Shown here: positions 7,802 to 16,774 of the stretch, piece after piece
How the letters are laid out: each line of letters opens with the position of its first letter
Numbering within the stretch: position 1 is the stretch's first letter
NCBI GenBank assembly: GCA_024684035.1
Contig: JAIKXQ010000076.1
Location: 1 to 54,787, forward strand
DNA: 54,787 bases
Direction: 5' to 3'
Source of the DNA: Eubacterium sp.
Lineage (GTDB): Bacteria; Bacillota; Clostridia; Lachnospirales; Lachnospiraceae
Notes under the pieces: model-generated
Database searches by the model: none
The model's input: only the letters and a program-made list of their open reading frames with translations
Told to the model about the DNA's origin: nothing
Position numbers and translations under genes: made by a program

Positions 7802-9394
7802 TCAGACTCCGCTTGCTCCGTAGTTGGAGAGTACGCGGGCGGAAGGATCGTTGACCTCAGCAAGTCCTTCCCAGCTCTTGTTCGGCATCCAGAAATCCGG
7901 GATCAGCTGTGCCTGATCCGGGTAGTATTTCTCGAAGATCTCGCGGAAGAGGAGTGACTCTTTCGTGAAGGGCTGTGCGTGGGTATATTTCTTTCTCTTC
8001 TCCTCGAATTCCTCATCGGTGTAGCAGGATTCTGAGTAGTCGATGATGTCGTTTCTGAGGGAATGACCTACTGCATCGGAGAAAGCTGCCTTCTCACGCA
8101 TCAGAATGCTGTGGGGGATCAGTGCATCTGCTTCAAACGCGTGGCGGAGAAGGTATTTTCCGATACCGTAGGTGTTTAGTTTTTTCTCCGGATCCAGATG
8201 CATAACGTAGTCTACGAACTCCAGATCACCGAAGGGAACCCGGGCCTCCAGGGAGTTCACGGAGATGCAGCGATCTGCACGGAGTACGTCGTAGACATTA
8301 ATCTCGTGGATTCTCTTCTCGGCCTCTTTCTGGAAGGCATCTGCATTTGGAGCGAAGTCTGTGTATTTGTATCCGAAGAGCTCATCGGAGATCTCGCCGG
8401 TGAGTACGACACGGATGTCTGTGTTCTCGTGAATCCACTTGCAGAGCAGGTACATACCCACAGAAGCGCGGACGGTGGTGATATCGTAGGTTCCGAGAGC
8501 CTCGATCACCGGATCAAGGGCGTTGATGACGTCATCTCTGGTGATGATGACTTCGTGGTGGTTGGAGTGGATGTAATCGGCAACTTCACGGGCATACTTC
8601 AGATCGATGGCGTCGATATCCATACCGATGGCGAAAGTCTCCAGGGGCTTGTCCAGCATTTTTGCCGCAACACCGCAGACAAGGGAGGAGTCCAGACCGC
8701 CGGAGAGCAGGAAGCCTACCGGTGCGTCAGCATCCATGCGCTTCTCGATTCCTTTCAAAAGCTTGTCGTGGATGTTTGCGGCGATGGCGTCCATCTCATC
8801 GGTCGTATTGTAATAGCTGACGTTTGCCGGGTCGTGATAGGTGTGGAATTCACCGTCTTTGTAATAGCATCCCGGAGGGAAGGGGTAGATCTTGTCGCAG
8901 ACGCCTACGATGTTTTTGGGTTCGGAAGCAAAAACAATCACTTCGTTTTTGTCGTAGCCGTAGTAGAGCGGGCGGATACCGATGGGATCTCTGGCCGCGA
9001 TGTACTCGTCTGTGTCTGCGTCATAGATTACCAAGGCGTACTCTGCGTCAAGCATACCGAACATCTCGGTGCCGTGCTCTCTGTACAGGGGAAGAAGAAT
9101 CTCGCAGTCGCTGTCGGACTGGAAGGTGTATCCCTTCTTTATAAGTTCTTCCTTCATGGGACGGAATCCGTAGATCTCGCCGTTGCACACTACATAGCTT
9201 CCTTTATATTCGAAGGGCTGCATACCTTCCGGTGTAAGGCCCATGATTGCGAGTCGATTGAATCCGAGGTATCCATTATTATTTGTATTGACGATGCGGG
9301 AATCATCCGGTCCCCTGGAGATCGTCTTCTCCAACATGGCTTTAAATTCTTCGTAAGTAGCTCCTTTTCCGCAATAGCCTAAAATACTGCACAT
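7802..9394 (-). CDS. asnB: Asparagine synthase (glutamine-hydrolysing)
   Basis: A 530-residue AsnB, which converts aspartate, glutamine and ATP to asparagine, glutamate and AMP. The start is the ATG at 9394, because Cys2 (MCSILGYCG) is the catalytic nucleophile of the class II amidotransferase domain; the upstream in-frame ATG would bury it. RGPDDS, FNRLAIMGL and NGEIYG are the glutaminase motifs. The C-terminal synthetase domain has the pyrophosphate loop LLSGGLDSS and the TGEISDELFGY stretch. The ribosome binding site is GAGAGG, about 9 bases upstream. It is divergent from glnN, in keeping with a shared nitrogen control region. The mRNA leader contains a copy of the dispersed palindromic repeat. 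Confidence 0.97.
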   Translation of the reverse strand: MCSILGYCGKGATYEEFKAMLEKTISRGPDDSRIVNTNNNGYLGFNRLAIMGLTPEGMQPFEYKGSYVVCNGEIYGFRPMKEELIKKGYTFQSDSDCEILLPLYREHGTEMFGMLDAEYALVIYDADTDEYIAARDPIGIRPLYYGYDKNEVIVFASEPKNIVGVCDKIYPFPPGCYYKDGEFHTYHDPANVSYYNTTDEMDAIAANIHDKLLKGIEKRMDADAPVGFLLSGGLDSSLVCGVAAKMLDKPLETFAIGMDIDAIDLKYAREVADYIHSNHHEVIITRDDVINALDPVIEALGTYDITTVRASVGMYLLCKWIHENTDIRVVLTGEISDELFGYKYTDFAPNADAFQKEAEKRIHEINVYDVLRADRCISVNSLEARVPFGDLEFVDYVMHLDPEKKLNTYGIGKYLLRHAFEADALIPHSILMREKAAFSDAVGHSLRNDIIDYSESCYTDEEFEEKRKKYTHAQPFTKESLLFREIFEKYYPDQAQLIPDFWMPNKSWEGLAEVNDPSARVLSNYGASGV

Positions 9395-9431
9395 AATTGA
9401 TACCTCTCTTTTATCGTTGATTTGTTGTCTC

Positions 9432-9490
9432 ATAGGAAATTGCTCCGCATTCCCTGTGAGACAAACGCTCCGCGGGATGCGCTCCCCTCC
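9432..9490. repeat. Dispersed palindromic repeat, copy 1
   Basis: Core ATAGGAAATTGC-TCC-GCATTCCCTGT with flanking arms GTCTCA and TGAGAC, so this copy forms a nearly continuous 16-bp stem, followed by ACAAACGCTCCGC. Copies 2 and 3 are at 23621 and 53282. This one lies inside the asnB 5' untranslated region (- strand). Confidence 0.75.
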
Positions 9491-9504
9491 ATGAGTAAGG
9501 GGAT

Positions 9505-9533
9505 ACTATAGAGATTATTCTTTTTAAACGCAA
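9505..9533 (-). promoter_or_regulatory. Proximal asnB promoter
   Basis: On the - strand, TTGCGT (9533-9528), a 17-base spacer and TATAGT (9510-9505). It lies about 110 bases before the asnB start, directly behind the T-run of the upstream hairpin. Confidence 0.55.
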
Positions 9534-9608
9534 AAAAGCGACAAAGACGCAGTCTGCTTTCCATTAGAAAACAACCGACATCTTTGTCGCATATAATCAC
9601 TATGTATG
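9532..9608 (-). ncRNA. Candidate ~77-nt RNA or asnB attenuator
   Basis: On the - strand, a consensus-quality promoter (9643-9615) predicts a start near 9608. About 18 bases later comes a long hairpin with perfect 10-bp arms, GCGACAAAGA (9590-9581) and TCTTTGTCGC (9547-9538), followed by TTTTTT (9537-9532). The product would be a short terminated RNA, or a leader that ends before asnB unless termination is relieved. Confidence 0.5.
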
Positions 9609-9614
9609 CGGAAT

Positions 9615-9643
9615 AGAATAAACCTAATAGATATCAATGTCAA
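9615..9643 (-). promoter_or_regulatory. Strong sigma-A-type promoter upstream of the asnB leader hairpin
   Basis: On the - strand, TTGACA (9643-9638), exactly 17 bases, then TATTCT (9620-9615). It drives the candidate terminated RNA and possibly asnB by readthrough. Confidence 0.65.
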
Positions 9644-9748
9644 CAGGTTTTGATGTATTTTTTTATACTCAAATACAGGGTGAGCGAAGTACTTAAATAT
9701 AAGCATTTACAGCTTTCCCCGCCCTATGATAAAACACCATTAAGCAAA

Positions 9749-9799
9749 GGCGCTTTGAGAAACGGGTAAACCCCGGTTGTCTCGAAGTGCCTTTTTTTT
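9749..9799 (+). terminator. Terminator or attenuator in the glnN leader
   Basis: The arm GGCGCTTTGAGA pairs with TCTCGAAGTGCC (two G-U pairs), with an inner AAC/GTT plus GGG/CCC stem, and is followed by eight T residues. No + strand gene precedes it, so it must end either a leader transcript of glnN or a small RNA. It stops 82 bases before the glnN start codon. Confidence 0.7.
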
Positions 9800-9880
9800 G
9801 CTTTTATGCTATAGCATCTTGTTCCGCAATCCGCTTGCGGGCTTTGAGTTTTTTACAAATGAGTCAGGAGGATATGAGAT

Positions 9881-11983
9881 ATGGAATCAATCAACGTACC
9901 TGAGACATACGGAAGTCTTGTCTTTTCAGATACCGTTATGAAAGAGAGACTGCCGAAGGATGTCTACAAGGCAGTCAGCAAATGTGCAACTACAGGAACA
10001 CACCTTGAGGCAGATGTTGCAAATACGGTGGCTGCTGTCATGAAGAACTGGGCTGTCGAGCATGGCGCAACACACTACACTCACTGGTTCCAGCCAATGA
10101 CAGGTCTTACAGCGGAGAAACATGACTCCTTCATCGATCCATGTCCGAACGGAACTGTAATTATGGAGTTCTCCGGCAAAGAGCTGATCAAGGGTGAGCC
10201 GGATGCTTCTTCCTTCCCGAGTGGTGGACTTCGAGCTACTTTCGAGGCAAGAGGATATACAGCATGGGATCCGTCCAGTCCTGCTTTCATTAAAGACGGA
10301 ACTCTTTACATTCCGACAGCATTCTGCAGCTACGGCGGCGAGGCGCTGGACAAGAAGACACCTCTTCTTCGTTCCATGGACGCCCTTTCCAAACAGGCAG
10401 TAAAGATCCTGAATCTTCTCGGCGCGAAGGATGTCACACACGTAGATACAACAGTCGGTGCAGAGCAGGAGTACTTCCTCATCGACAAGGATCTGTATCT
10501 GAAGAGAAAAGATCTTCTTATGACAGGACGTACACTTCTGGGTGCAGCAGCTCCTAAAGGTCAGGAGATGGAGGATCACTACTTCGGAGTGCTCAAGCCG
10601 AAGGTATCCAGCTACATGCATGACCTGGATCAGGAACTCTGGAAACTTGGCGTTCCGGCAAAAACAAAACACAACGAGGTTGCTCCGTCCCAGCACGAGC
10701 TTGCTCCGGTTTTCGAGACGGCAAACGTTGCTGTTGATCACAACCAGCTGACCATGGAGATCATGAAGAAGGTTGCCGACAAGCACAACTTCGCATGTCT
10801 GCTTCACGAGAAGCCGTTCGAGGGTGTCAACGGATCCGGTAAGCACAATAACTGGTCCATCGTCACCAATACAGGAATCAACCTCCTGGATCCCGGAAAA
10901 ACTCCGGATCAGAATACCTACTTCCTGGTATTCCTTCTTGCTACCATCGCAGCTGTTGATGAGTATCAGGATCTGATGCGTGCATCGGTTGCCACAGCAG
11001 GAAACGATCACCGTCTCGGCGCAAACGAGGCACCGCCGGCTGTTATTTCCATCTTCGTAGGAGACGAGCTTGCGAAAGTTCTGAAATCCATCGAGAACGG
11101 TACAGCCTTCAAGTCCACAGGAAAGACAGAGATGGGTCTGGCAAATGTTCTGCCGCACATCCTTCAGGATACAACAGATCGCAACCGTACATCACCGTTT
11201 GCGTTCACCGGAAACAAATTCGAGTTCCGTATGCCGGGATCTTCCCTCTCTGTTGCAGACCCTAACATCGTACTGAACACAGCTGTAGCCGAGGAGCTCT
11301 CCAAGTTCTATGAGCAGCTCAAAGACGTACCGGCAGATCAGCTGGATGACGCCATCACAGAGCTTCTGAAGAAGACACTGGACGATCACAAAAAGATCCT
11401 CTTCAACGGAAACGGTTACACAGACGAGTGGATCGAGGAGGCAGAGAAGAGAGGGCTTGAGAACCTCAAGGCTCTTCCGGATGCAATCCCGACACTGCTC
11501 AAGGACAAGAACGTGGCACTCTTTGAGAAACATGCCATCTTCACAAAGGCCGAGGTTGAGTCCAGATATGAGATCTTCCTTGAGAACTACAACAAGACGA
11601 TCCATATCGAATCTCTCACTATGCAGGAGATGGTTCGCAAAGACTTCACAGCAGGTCTGATCGCATACATCAAGGATGTAACCTGTGAGGCACTGAAGAA
11701 GAAACAGCTCTTCCCTGACCTGAAAGTATCCTACGAGGAGAAGATTATCAAGACACTGGATGAGGCAGAAGATGTCATCAACACAGCACTTGAGAAACTG
11801 GCTGAGGATACAAAGAAAGCCGAGGAGATCAGTGATGAGGCAGAGGCTTCCCGCTTCTACCACGAGACAATCCTCACAGATATGGAGGAACTTCGCAAGG
11901 GTGTAGATTCCGCAGAGGCAATCATTCCGGAGAACTACCTGCCATATCCGACCTACGGCGAGATGCTTTTCTCTCTCCGATAA
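9881..11983 (+). CDS. glnN: Type III glutamine synthetase (GSIII)
   Basis: A 700-residue glutamine synthetase, which ligates ammonia to glutamate with ATP. The length (about 700 against about 450 for GSI) and motifs such as FPSGGLRATFEARGYTAWD, EQEYFLID, KHNEVAPSQHELAP and GSGKHNNWS identify the dodecameric type III enzyme typical of Bacteroides, Butyrivibrio and other anaerobes. The start has an AGGAGG site at 9866-9871. Codon use is strongly biased, as expected for a highly expressed gene. It stands at the head of the nitrogen region, before gltBD, and is followed by a perfect 15-bp hairpin. Confidence 0.97.
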   Translation: MESINVPETYGSLVFSDTVMKERLPKDVYKAVSKCATTGTHLEADVANTVAAVMKNWAVEHGATHYTHWFQPMTGLTAEKHDSFIDPCPNGTVIMEFSGKELIKGEPDASSFPSGGLRATFEARGYTAWDPSSPAFIKDGTLYIPTAFCSYGGEALDKKTPLLRSMDALSKQAVKILNLLGAKDVTHVDTTVGAEQEYFLIDKDLYLKRKDLLMTGRTLLGAAAPKGQEMEDHYFGVLKPKVSSYMHDLDQELWKLGVPAKTKHNEVAPSQHELAPVFETANVAVDHNQLTMEIMKKVADKHNFACLLHEKPFEGVNGSGKHNNWSIVTNTGINLLDPGKTPDQNTYFLVFLLATIAAVDEYQDLMRASVATAGNDHRLGANEAPPAVISIFVGDELAKVLKSIENGTAFKSTGKTEMGLANVLPHILQDTTDRNRTSPFAFTGNKFEFRMPGSSLSVADPNIVLNTAVAEELSKFYEQLKDVPADQLDDAITELLKKTLDDHKKILFNGNGYTDEWIEEAEKRGLENLKALPDAIPTLLKDKNVALFEKHAIFTKAEVESRYEIFLENYNKTIHIESLTMQEMVRKDFTAGLIAYIKDVTCEALKKKQLFPDLKVSYEEKIIKTLDEAEDVINTALEKLAEDTKKAEEISDEAEASRFYHETILTDMEELRKGVDSAEAIIPENYLPYPTYGEMLFSLR

Positions 11984-12032
11984 GTCAGAATACACTTACG
12001 CTTACTTCCAATGTAGAAATAAATAATTGAAG

Positions 12033-12067
12033 ATTTCCATATATGCACGTGTTGCATATATGGAAAT
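12033..12067 (+). terminator. Hairpin behind glnN
   Basis: Perfect 15-bp inverted repeat ATTTCCATATATGCA / TGCATATATGGAAAT with loop CGTGT. The downstream T-tract is short (TTATAT), so termination may be partial. Further on are two small palindromes, GTTCA/TGAAC (12092-12103) and GTCCC/GGGAC (12130-12143), before the gltB start. Confidence 0.6.
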
Positions 12068-12169
12068 TTATATGTGTATATGGTGAAAAAAGTTCAACTG
12101 AACAATGAAATAAACAACCCGAAGATTTTGTCCCGTTTGGGACGCCTGTTATGATGAAAAAGGTGAATT

Positions 12170-15100
12170 ATGGAACAGACATTACGCAAAGACACAAAAA
12201 TCGATTATGCGAATCTGATCGACGAGCATGACGCCTGCGGTATCGGCGCAGTTGTCAATATTGACGGTCATCGCGACTATGAGACACTGGATAATGCATT
12301 GACAATCGTAGAAAAACTGGAGCACCGCGCCGGAAAAGACGCCACCGGTAAAGTGGGAGACGGTGTAGGTATTCTGGTACAGATCAGTCATCCCTTTTTC
12401 CTGAAAGAGGCTGCAAAGAGCGGCATCGCCCTGAAGGAAGCCGGTGACTACGGTATTGGTATGTTCTTCTTTCCCCAGGATCGCATGAAGCGCATGTTTG
12501 CCATGCGTATGATGGAGGTGATCACGGAGAAGGAAGGACTGAAGTTCCTTGGCTGGAGAGAGGTTCCCACACATCCGGAGATCCTCGGAAAACCCGCTCT
12601 GGACTGCATGCCCTACATCTGTCAGTGTTTCATCGAGCGTCCCAAAAATCTGGCGAGAGGCATTGACTTTGACCGCAGACTCTATGTCGTTCGCCGTGAG
12701 TTTGAGCAGTCTTCCGACAACACATATATCTGCAGCCTTTCTTCCAGAACTGTCGTATACAAAGGAATGTTCCTGGTTAAGCAGCTCCGCAAGTTCTACT
12801 CCGATCTTCAGAGCAGAGAGTATCAGACAGCTATTGCCATCGTGCATTCCCGTTTCTCTACCAATACAACGCCGTCCTGGAACCGTGCGCATCCTTACCG
12901 CATGATTGCACACAACGGTGAGATCAATACCATCCGCGGTAACATCGACCGTATGCTTGCCCGCGAGGAGACAATGAGCAGTCCGATCATGGAGAATGAT
13001 ATCGATAAGATCTTCCCTGTTGTCAGCCGCACAGGATCCGATTCCGCAATGCTGGATAATACGCTGGAGTTCCTGTACATGAACGGTATGGAGCTTCCGC
13101 TTGCCATGACTGTCATCGTTCCGGAACCCTGGAAACACAATATGTTCATGGACAATGACAAAAAGGATTTCTACCATTACTACGCGACAATGATGGAGCC
13201 CTGGGACGGACCGGCAGCCATCCTTTTCTCCGACGGTGATCTGGTGGGAGCAACGCTTGACCGAAACGGTCTTCGCCCTTCCCGTTACTACATCACAGAT
13301 GACAACCGTCTGATCCTTGCTTCCGAGGTTGGTGTCCTGGATATCGAGCCGGAGCACGTTGTGAAAAAAGCCAGACTGGAGCCCGGCAAGATTCTTCTGG
13401 TTGACACAAAACAGAAGAGAATCATCTCCGATGAGGAGTGCAAAGAGTACTATGCACATCGTCAGCCCTACGGAGAGTGGCTGGACGGACATCTCCTTCA
13501 CCTGGCAGAACTGAATATCCCGAACAAGAAGATCCCGACCCACGACAGCAATATGCGCAACCGTCTCTACAAAGTCTTCGGTTATACCTATGAGGACGTA
13601 AATGAGGATATTCTGCCGATGGCTGCCAACGGCGTGGAACCCACGGTTTCCATGGGGCACGACGTACCTCTTGCGGTAATCTCCAGACAGCATCAGCTGC
13701 TCTTCAACTATTTCAAGCAGCTGTTCGCACAGGTAACGAACCCGCCCATCGACTCTCTGCGTGAGAAAATCGTCACCGATACAACGGTTTACATCGGATC
13801 CGACGGTGACCTTCTCAACGAGAAGAGCGGAAACTGTCAGGTGCTGGAGATCGACGATCCGATCCTTACCGGCGTCGATCTTCTGAAGATCCGCTCACTG
13901 GATCAGCCCGGCTTCCATCCGGAGACCATCAGTCTTCTGTACTACAAGAACACAAGTCTTGCCCGTGCGCTCGAGCAGCTCAATGTCTCCGTCGACCGTG
14001 CGGCTTCCAATGGAAAAAATATCATCATCCTGTCTGACCGCGGCATCGATGAGAACCATGTAGCCATCCCGTCACTTCTGGCTGTATCGTCGGTGGAGCA
14101 GCACCTGGTTCGCACCAAGAAGAGAACAGCGGTTTCCCTGATCCTGGAGTCCGGCGAGCCTCGTGACGTACACCAGATTGCCACACTCCTCGGCTATGGT
14201 GCCCGTGCCATCAACCCTTACCTCGCTCATGAGTGTATCGCAGAACTCATCGACAAGGGAATTCTGGACAAGGATTACCACACCGCCATCGAAGACTACA
14301 ATAAGGCGCTTCTGGGCGGCGTAGTAAAGATCGCTGCAAAAATGGGAATCTCCACGATCCAGTCGTACCAGTCCGCAAGGATTTTTGAAGCACTGGGTCT
14401 CTCAAAAGAAGTCATCGACGAATACTTTACGGGTACGGTATCCAGAGTCGGCGGTATCGGTATGAAAGAGATTGAGGAAGGCATTACCTTCCGCCACGAT
14501 CACGCCTTCGATCCTCTTGGACTCGGCGTGGATACCTCTCTTGACAGTCTCGGACTTCACAGCCTCCGTTCCGGTAAGGACAAGGAGGATCATCTCTACA
14601 GCCCGGAGACCATCGTCAATTTGCAGCAGGCTGTCCGCAAAGGAGATTATGAGCAGTTCCGTACCTATACAAAACTGGTGGATGACGCGGCTCATCCGCA
14701 TACCCTCCGCGGTCTGACAGAATTCGTTCACGTGGAAAAACCGATTCCGATTGAGGAAGTAGAACCGGTAGAGGAGATCGTAAAGCGATTCAAGACCGGT
14801 GCCATGTCCTACGGATCTATCTCTCAGGAGGCGCACGAGACTTTGGCGATCGCCATGAACCGTCTCGGTGGAAAATCTAACACCGGTGAGGGTGGAGAGA
14901 GTGCATCCCGTTATGACACGATCAAGAATTCTGCCATCAAGCAGGTGGCATCCGGACGTTTCGGAGTCACCAGTGCCTACCTGAACAGTGCCAATGAGAT
15001 TCAGATCAAGATGGCGCAGGGCGCAAAACCGGGTGAGGGAGGACACCTTCCCAGCAAGAAAGTTTACCCGTGGATCGCGAAAACCAGATACTCCACACCG

Positions 15101-16732
15101 GGTGTATCTCTGATTTCACCGCCGCCGCACCATGATATCTATTCCATCGAGGATCTGGCACAGCTGATTTACGATCTGAAGAACGCGAACCGCAAAGCTC
15201 GGATCTCCGTAAAGCTTGTATCCGAGTCGGGAGTCGGAACTATCGCCTCCGGTGTCGCAAAAGCAGGTGCCCAGGTTATTCTGATTTCCGGTTATGACGG
15301 AGGTACGGGCGCAGCTCCTCTTTCCTCCATTCACAGCGCGGGACTTCCCTGGGAGCTGGGTCTGGCAGAGGCACATCAGTCGCTGGTTGAGAACGGCCTC
15401 CGTGATCGTGTCATCATCGAGACAGACGGAAAGCTCATGAGCGGAAGAGACGTAGCCATTGCCGCACTTCTGGGCGCCGAGGAATTCGGTTTCGCCACAG
15501 CTCCGCTGATCTGTATGGGATGTATGATGATGCGTGTCTGCAGCAAAGACACCTGCCCGGTGGGTATTGCCACACAGAACGAGACACTTCGCAAACGCTT
15601 CTGCGGAAAACCGGAGCACGTGGAGAACTTCATGCGCTTCATCGCTATGCAGCTTCGTGAGATCATGGCGGATCTCGGTTTCCGTACCGTAGAAGAGATG
15701 GTCGGACGTTCCGACTGTCTGAAAAAACGTGAAGTGCAGATTACAGACAGAGCATCCGAGGTTGATCTTTCTATCATCCTTGACCAGAAATATGCCGGCG
15801 CCAAGGGAACACATTTTGATCCCGATCATGTCTATGACTTCCAGCTGGAGAAGACACTGGATGAGTCCGTTCTTCTGCCGAAGTTCGCAGAGGCACTGAA
15901 GACAAAACCGGATCGCAAGGGCAACTTCGACGTGGAGGCTCAGAGTATCTCCCTGAAGATTTCCTCCACAGACCGTTCCTTCGGAAGCATCCTTGGTTCC
16001 GATATCACAAGGGTCTTCGGCACAAGACTGCCGGATGACACCTTTACAGTAAACGTGACAGGTGGAGGCGGACAGAGCTTCGGAGCATTCATTCCAAAGG
16101 GACTGACACTTCGTCTGGAAGGTGACGCAAACGACGGTTTCGGAAAAGGCCTTTCCGGCGGAAAAGTTATCGTAAAACCGTCACCGAAAGCAGGTTTCAA
16201 GGCCTCCGAGAACATTATCATCGGAAACGTGGCTCTCTATGGAGCTACCGGCGGAAAAGCCTATGTCACAGGTGTGGCCGGCGAGCGTTTCTGTGTAAGA
16301 AACTCCGGTGCGACAGCAGTTGCTGAGGGCTGCGGAGACCACGGACTCGAGTACATGACAGGCGGAAGAGCTGTCATCCTCGGATCCACAGGAAAGAACT
16401 TTGCTGCCGGTATGTCCGGCGGTATTGCCTACGTCCTTGACCGGGATCATACCCTGTACAAGAGAACCAACAAAGACATGGTTACACTCCAGGAACTCAC
16501 GGATAAATATGATATCCGCGAGCTGCAGGATATTCTCACCGATTACGAGAAGGAGACCGGCTCCGTCCTTGCAAAAGAGATTCTGGACGATTACGAGTCG
16601 TACATCCCCTGCTTCAAGAAAGTCGTTCCCAACGACTATCAGAAGATGCTGACAGCCATCAGCAAATTCGAGGAACAGGGAATCGCCCACGAGCACGCAG
16701 TGTTCGAGGCCTTCGAGGAAATCACGAAGTAA
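12170..16732 (+). CDS. gltB: Glutamate synthase large subunit
   Basis: A 1520-residue GOGAT alpha subunit, which transfers the glutamine amide to 2-oxoglutarate. Cys23 in DACGIG is the amidotransferase nucleophile, so the first 22 residues are a propeptide to be removed. Next come the central domain and the FMN/2-oxoglutarate synthase domain (GEGGESASRYDT, SGYDGGTGAAPLSS). The 3Fe-4S ligands lie in CMMMRVCSKDTCPVG, and the C-terminal GXGXG beta-helix domain is complete (GGGGQSFGAF, GDANDGFGKGLSGG). It is followed by gltD after 42 bases and preceded by glnN, completing a GS-GOGAT unit. Family length is normal. Confidence 0.98.
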   Translation: MEQTLRKDTKIDYANLIDEHDACGIGAVVNIDGHRDYETLDNALTIVEKLEHRAGKDATGKVGDGVGILVQISHPFFLKEAAKSGIALKEAGDYGIGMFFFPQDRMKRMFAMRMMEVITEKEGLKFLGWREVPTHPEILGKPALDCMPYICQCFIERPKNLARGIDFDRRLYVVRREFEQSSDNTYICSLSSRTVVYKGMFLVKQLRKFYSDLQSREYQTAIAIVHSRFSTNTTPSWNRAHPYRMIAHNGEINTIRGNIDRMLAREETMSSPIMENDIDKIFPVVSRTGSDSAMLDNTLEFLYMNGMELPLAMTVIVPEPWKHNMFMDNDKKDFYHYYATMMEPWDGPAAILFSDGDLVGATLDRNGLRPSRYYITDDNRLILASEVGVLDIEPEHVVKKARLEPGKILLVDTKQKRIISDEECKEYYAHRQPYGEWLDGHLLHLAELNIPNKKIPTHDSNMRNRLYKVFGYTYEDVNEDILPMAANGVEPTVSMGHDVPLAVISRQHQLLFNYFKQLFAQVTNPPIDSLREKIVTDTTVYIGSDGDLLNEKSGNCQVLEIDDPILTGVDLLKIRSLDQPGFHPETISLLYYKNTSLARALEQLNVSVDRAASNGKNIIILSDRGIDENHVAIPSLLAVSSVEQHLVRTKKRTAVSLILESGEPRDVHQIATLLGYGARAINPYLAHECIAELIDKGILDKDYHTAIEDYNKALLGGVVKIAAKMGISTIQSYQSARIFEALGLSKEVIDEYFTGTVSRVGGIGMKEIEEGITFRHDHAFDPLGLGVDTSLDSLGLHSLRSGKDKEDHLYSPETIVNLQQAVRKGDYEQFRTYTKLVDDAAHPHTLRGLTEFVHVEKPIPIEEVEPVEEIVKRFKTGAMSYGSISQEAHETLAIAMNRLGGKSNTGEGGESASRYDTIKNSAIKQVASGRFGVTSAYLNSANEIQIKMAQGAKPGEGGHLPSKKVYPWIAKTRYSTPGVSLISPPPHHDIYSIEDLAQLIYDLKNANRKARISVKLVSESGVGTIASGVAKAGAQVILISGYDGGTGAAPLSSIHSAGLPWELGLAEAHQSLVENGLRDRVIIETDGKLMSGRDVAIAALLGAEEFGFATAPLICMGCMMMRVCSKDTCPVGIATQNETLRKRFCGKPEHVENFMRFIAMQLREIMADLGFRTVEEMVGRSDCLKKREVQITDRASEVDLSIILDQKYAGAKGTHFDPDHVYDFQLEKTLDESVLLPKFAEALKTKPDRKGNFDVEAQSISLKISSTDRSFGSILGSDITRVFGTRLPDDTFTVNVTGGGGQSFGAFIPKGLTLRLEGDANDGFGKGLSGGKVIVKPSPKAGFKASENIIIGNVALYGATGGKAYVTGVAGERFCVRNSGATAVAEGCGDHGLEYMTGGRAVILGSTGKNFAAGMSGGIAYVLDRDHTLYKRTNKDMVTLQELTDKYDIRELQDILTDYEKETGSVLAKEILDDYESYIPCFKKVVPNDYQKMLTAISKFEEQGIAHEHAVFEAFEEITK

Positions 16733-16774
16733 CAGACGGACAACGACAGATCGAGAGAAATAGAGGAGATAACC

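Larger units (their letters stand above)
9395..9880. other. asnB-glnN divergent control region (486 bases)
   Basis: No protein-coding gene is seen here. From asnB to glnN it contains: palindromic repeat copy 1 (9432-9490); a - strand promoter close to asnB (9505-9533); a - strand Rho-independent hairpin (9532-9590) preceded by a second, strong - strand promoter (9615-9643); a + strand terminator (9749-9799); a second + strand hairpin CCGCAA/TTGCGG (9824-9840) followed at a distance by TTTTTT; and the glnN ribosome binding site (AGGAGG). I found no T-box sequence or known glutamine riboswitch. Confidence 0.6.

Noticed and set aside
9395-9880. T-box or glutamine riboswitch upstream of asnB or glnN
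   Set aside because: I looked for the conserved GGTGGNACCGCG T-box sequence and for glutamine-aptamer patterns on both strands and did not find them.
12182-13693. A 503-codon open frame on the - strand opposite gltB
   Set aside because: It is a shadow of the strongly codon-biased gltB frame; the translation has no recognisable domain and gltB is intact over the same bases. The same applies to long - strand frames opposite glnN (9926-11158) and a + strand frame opposite asnB (8198-9382).
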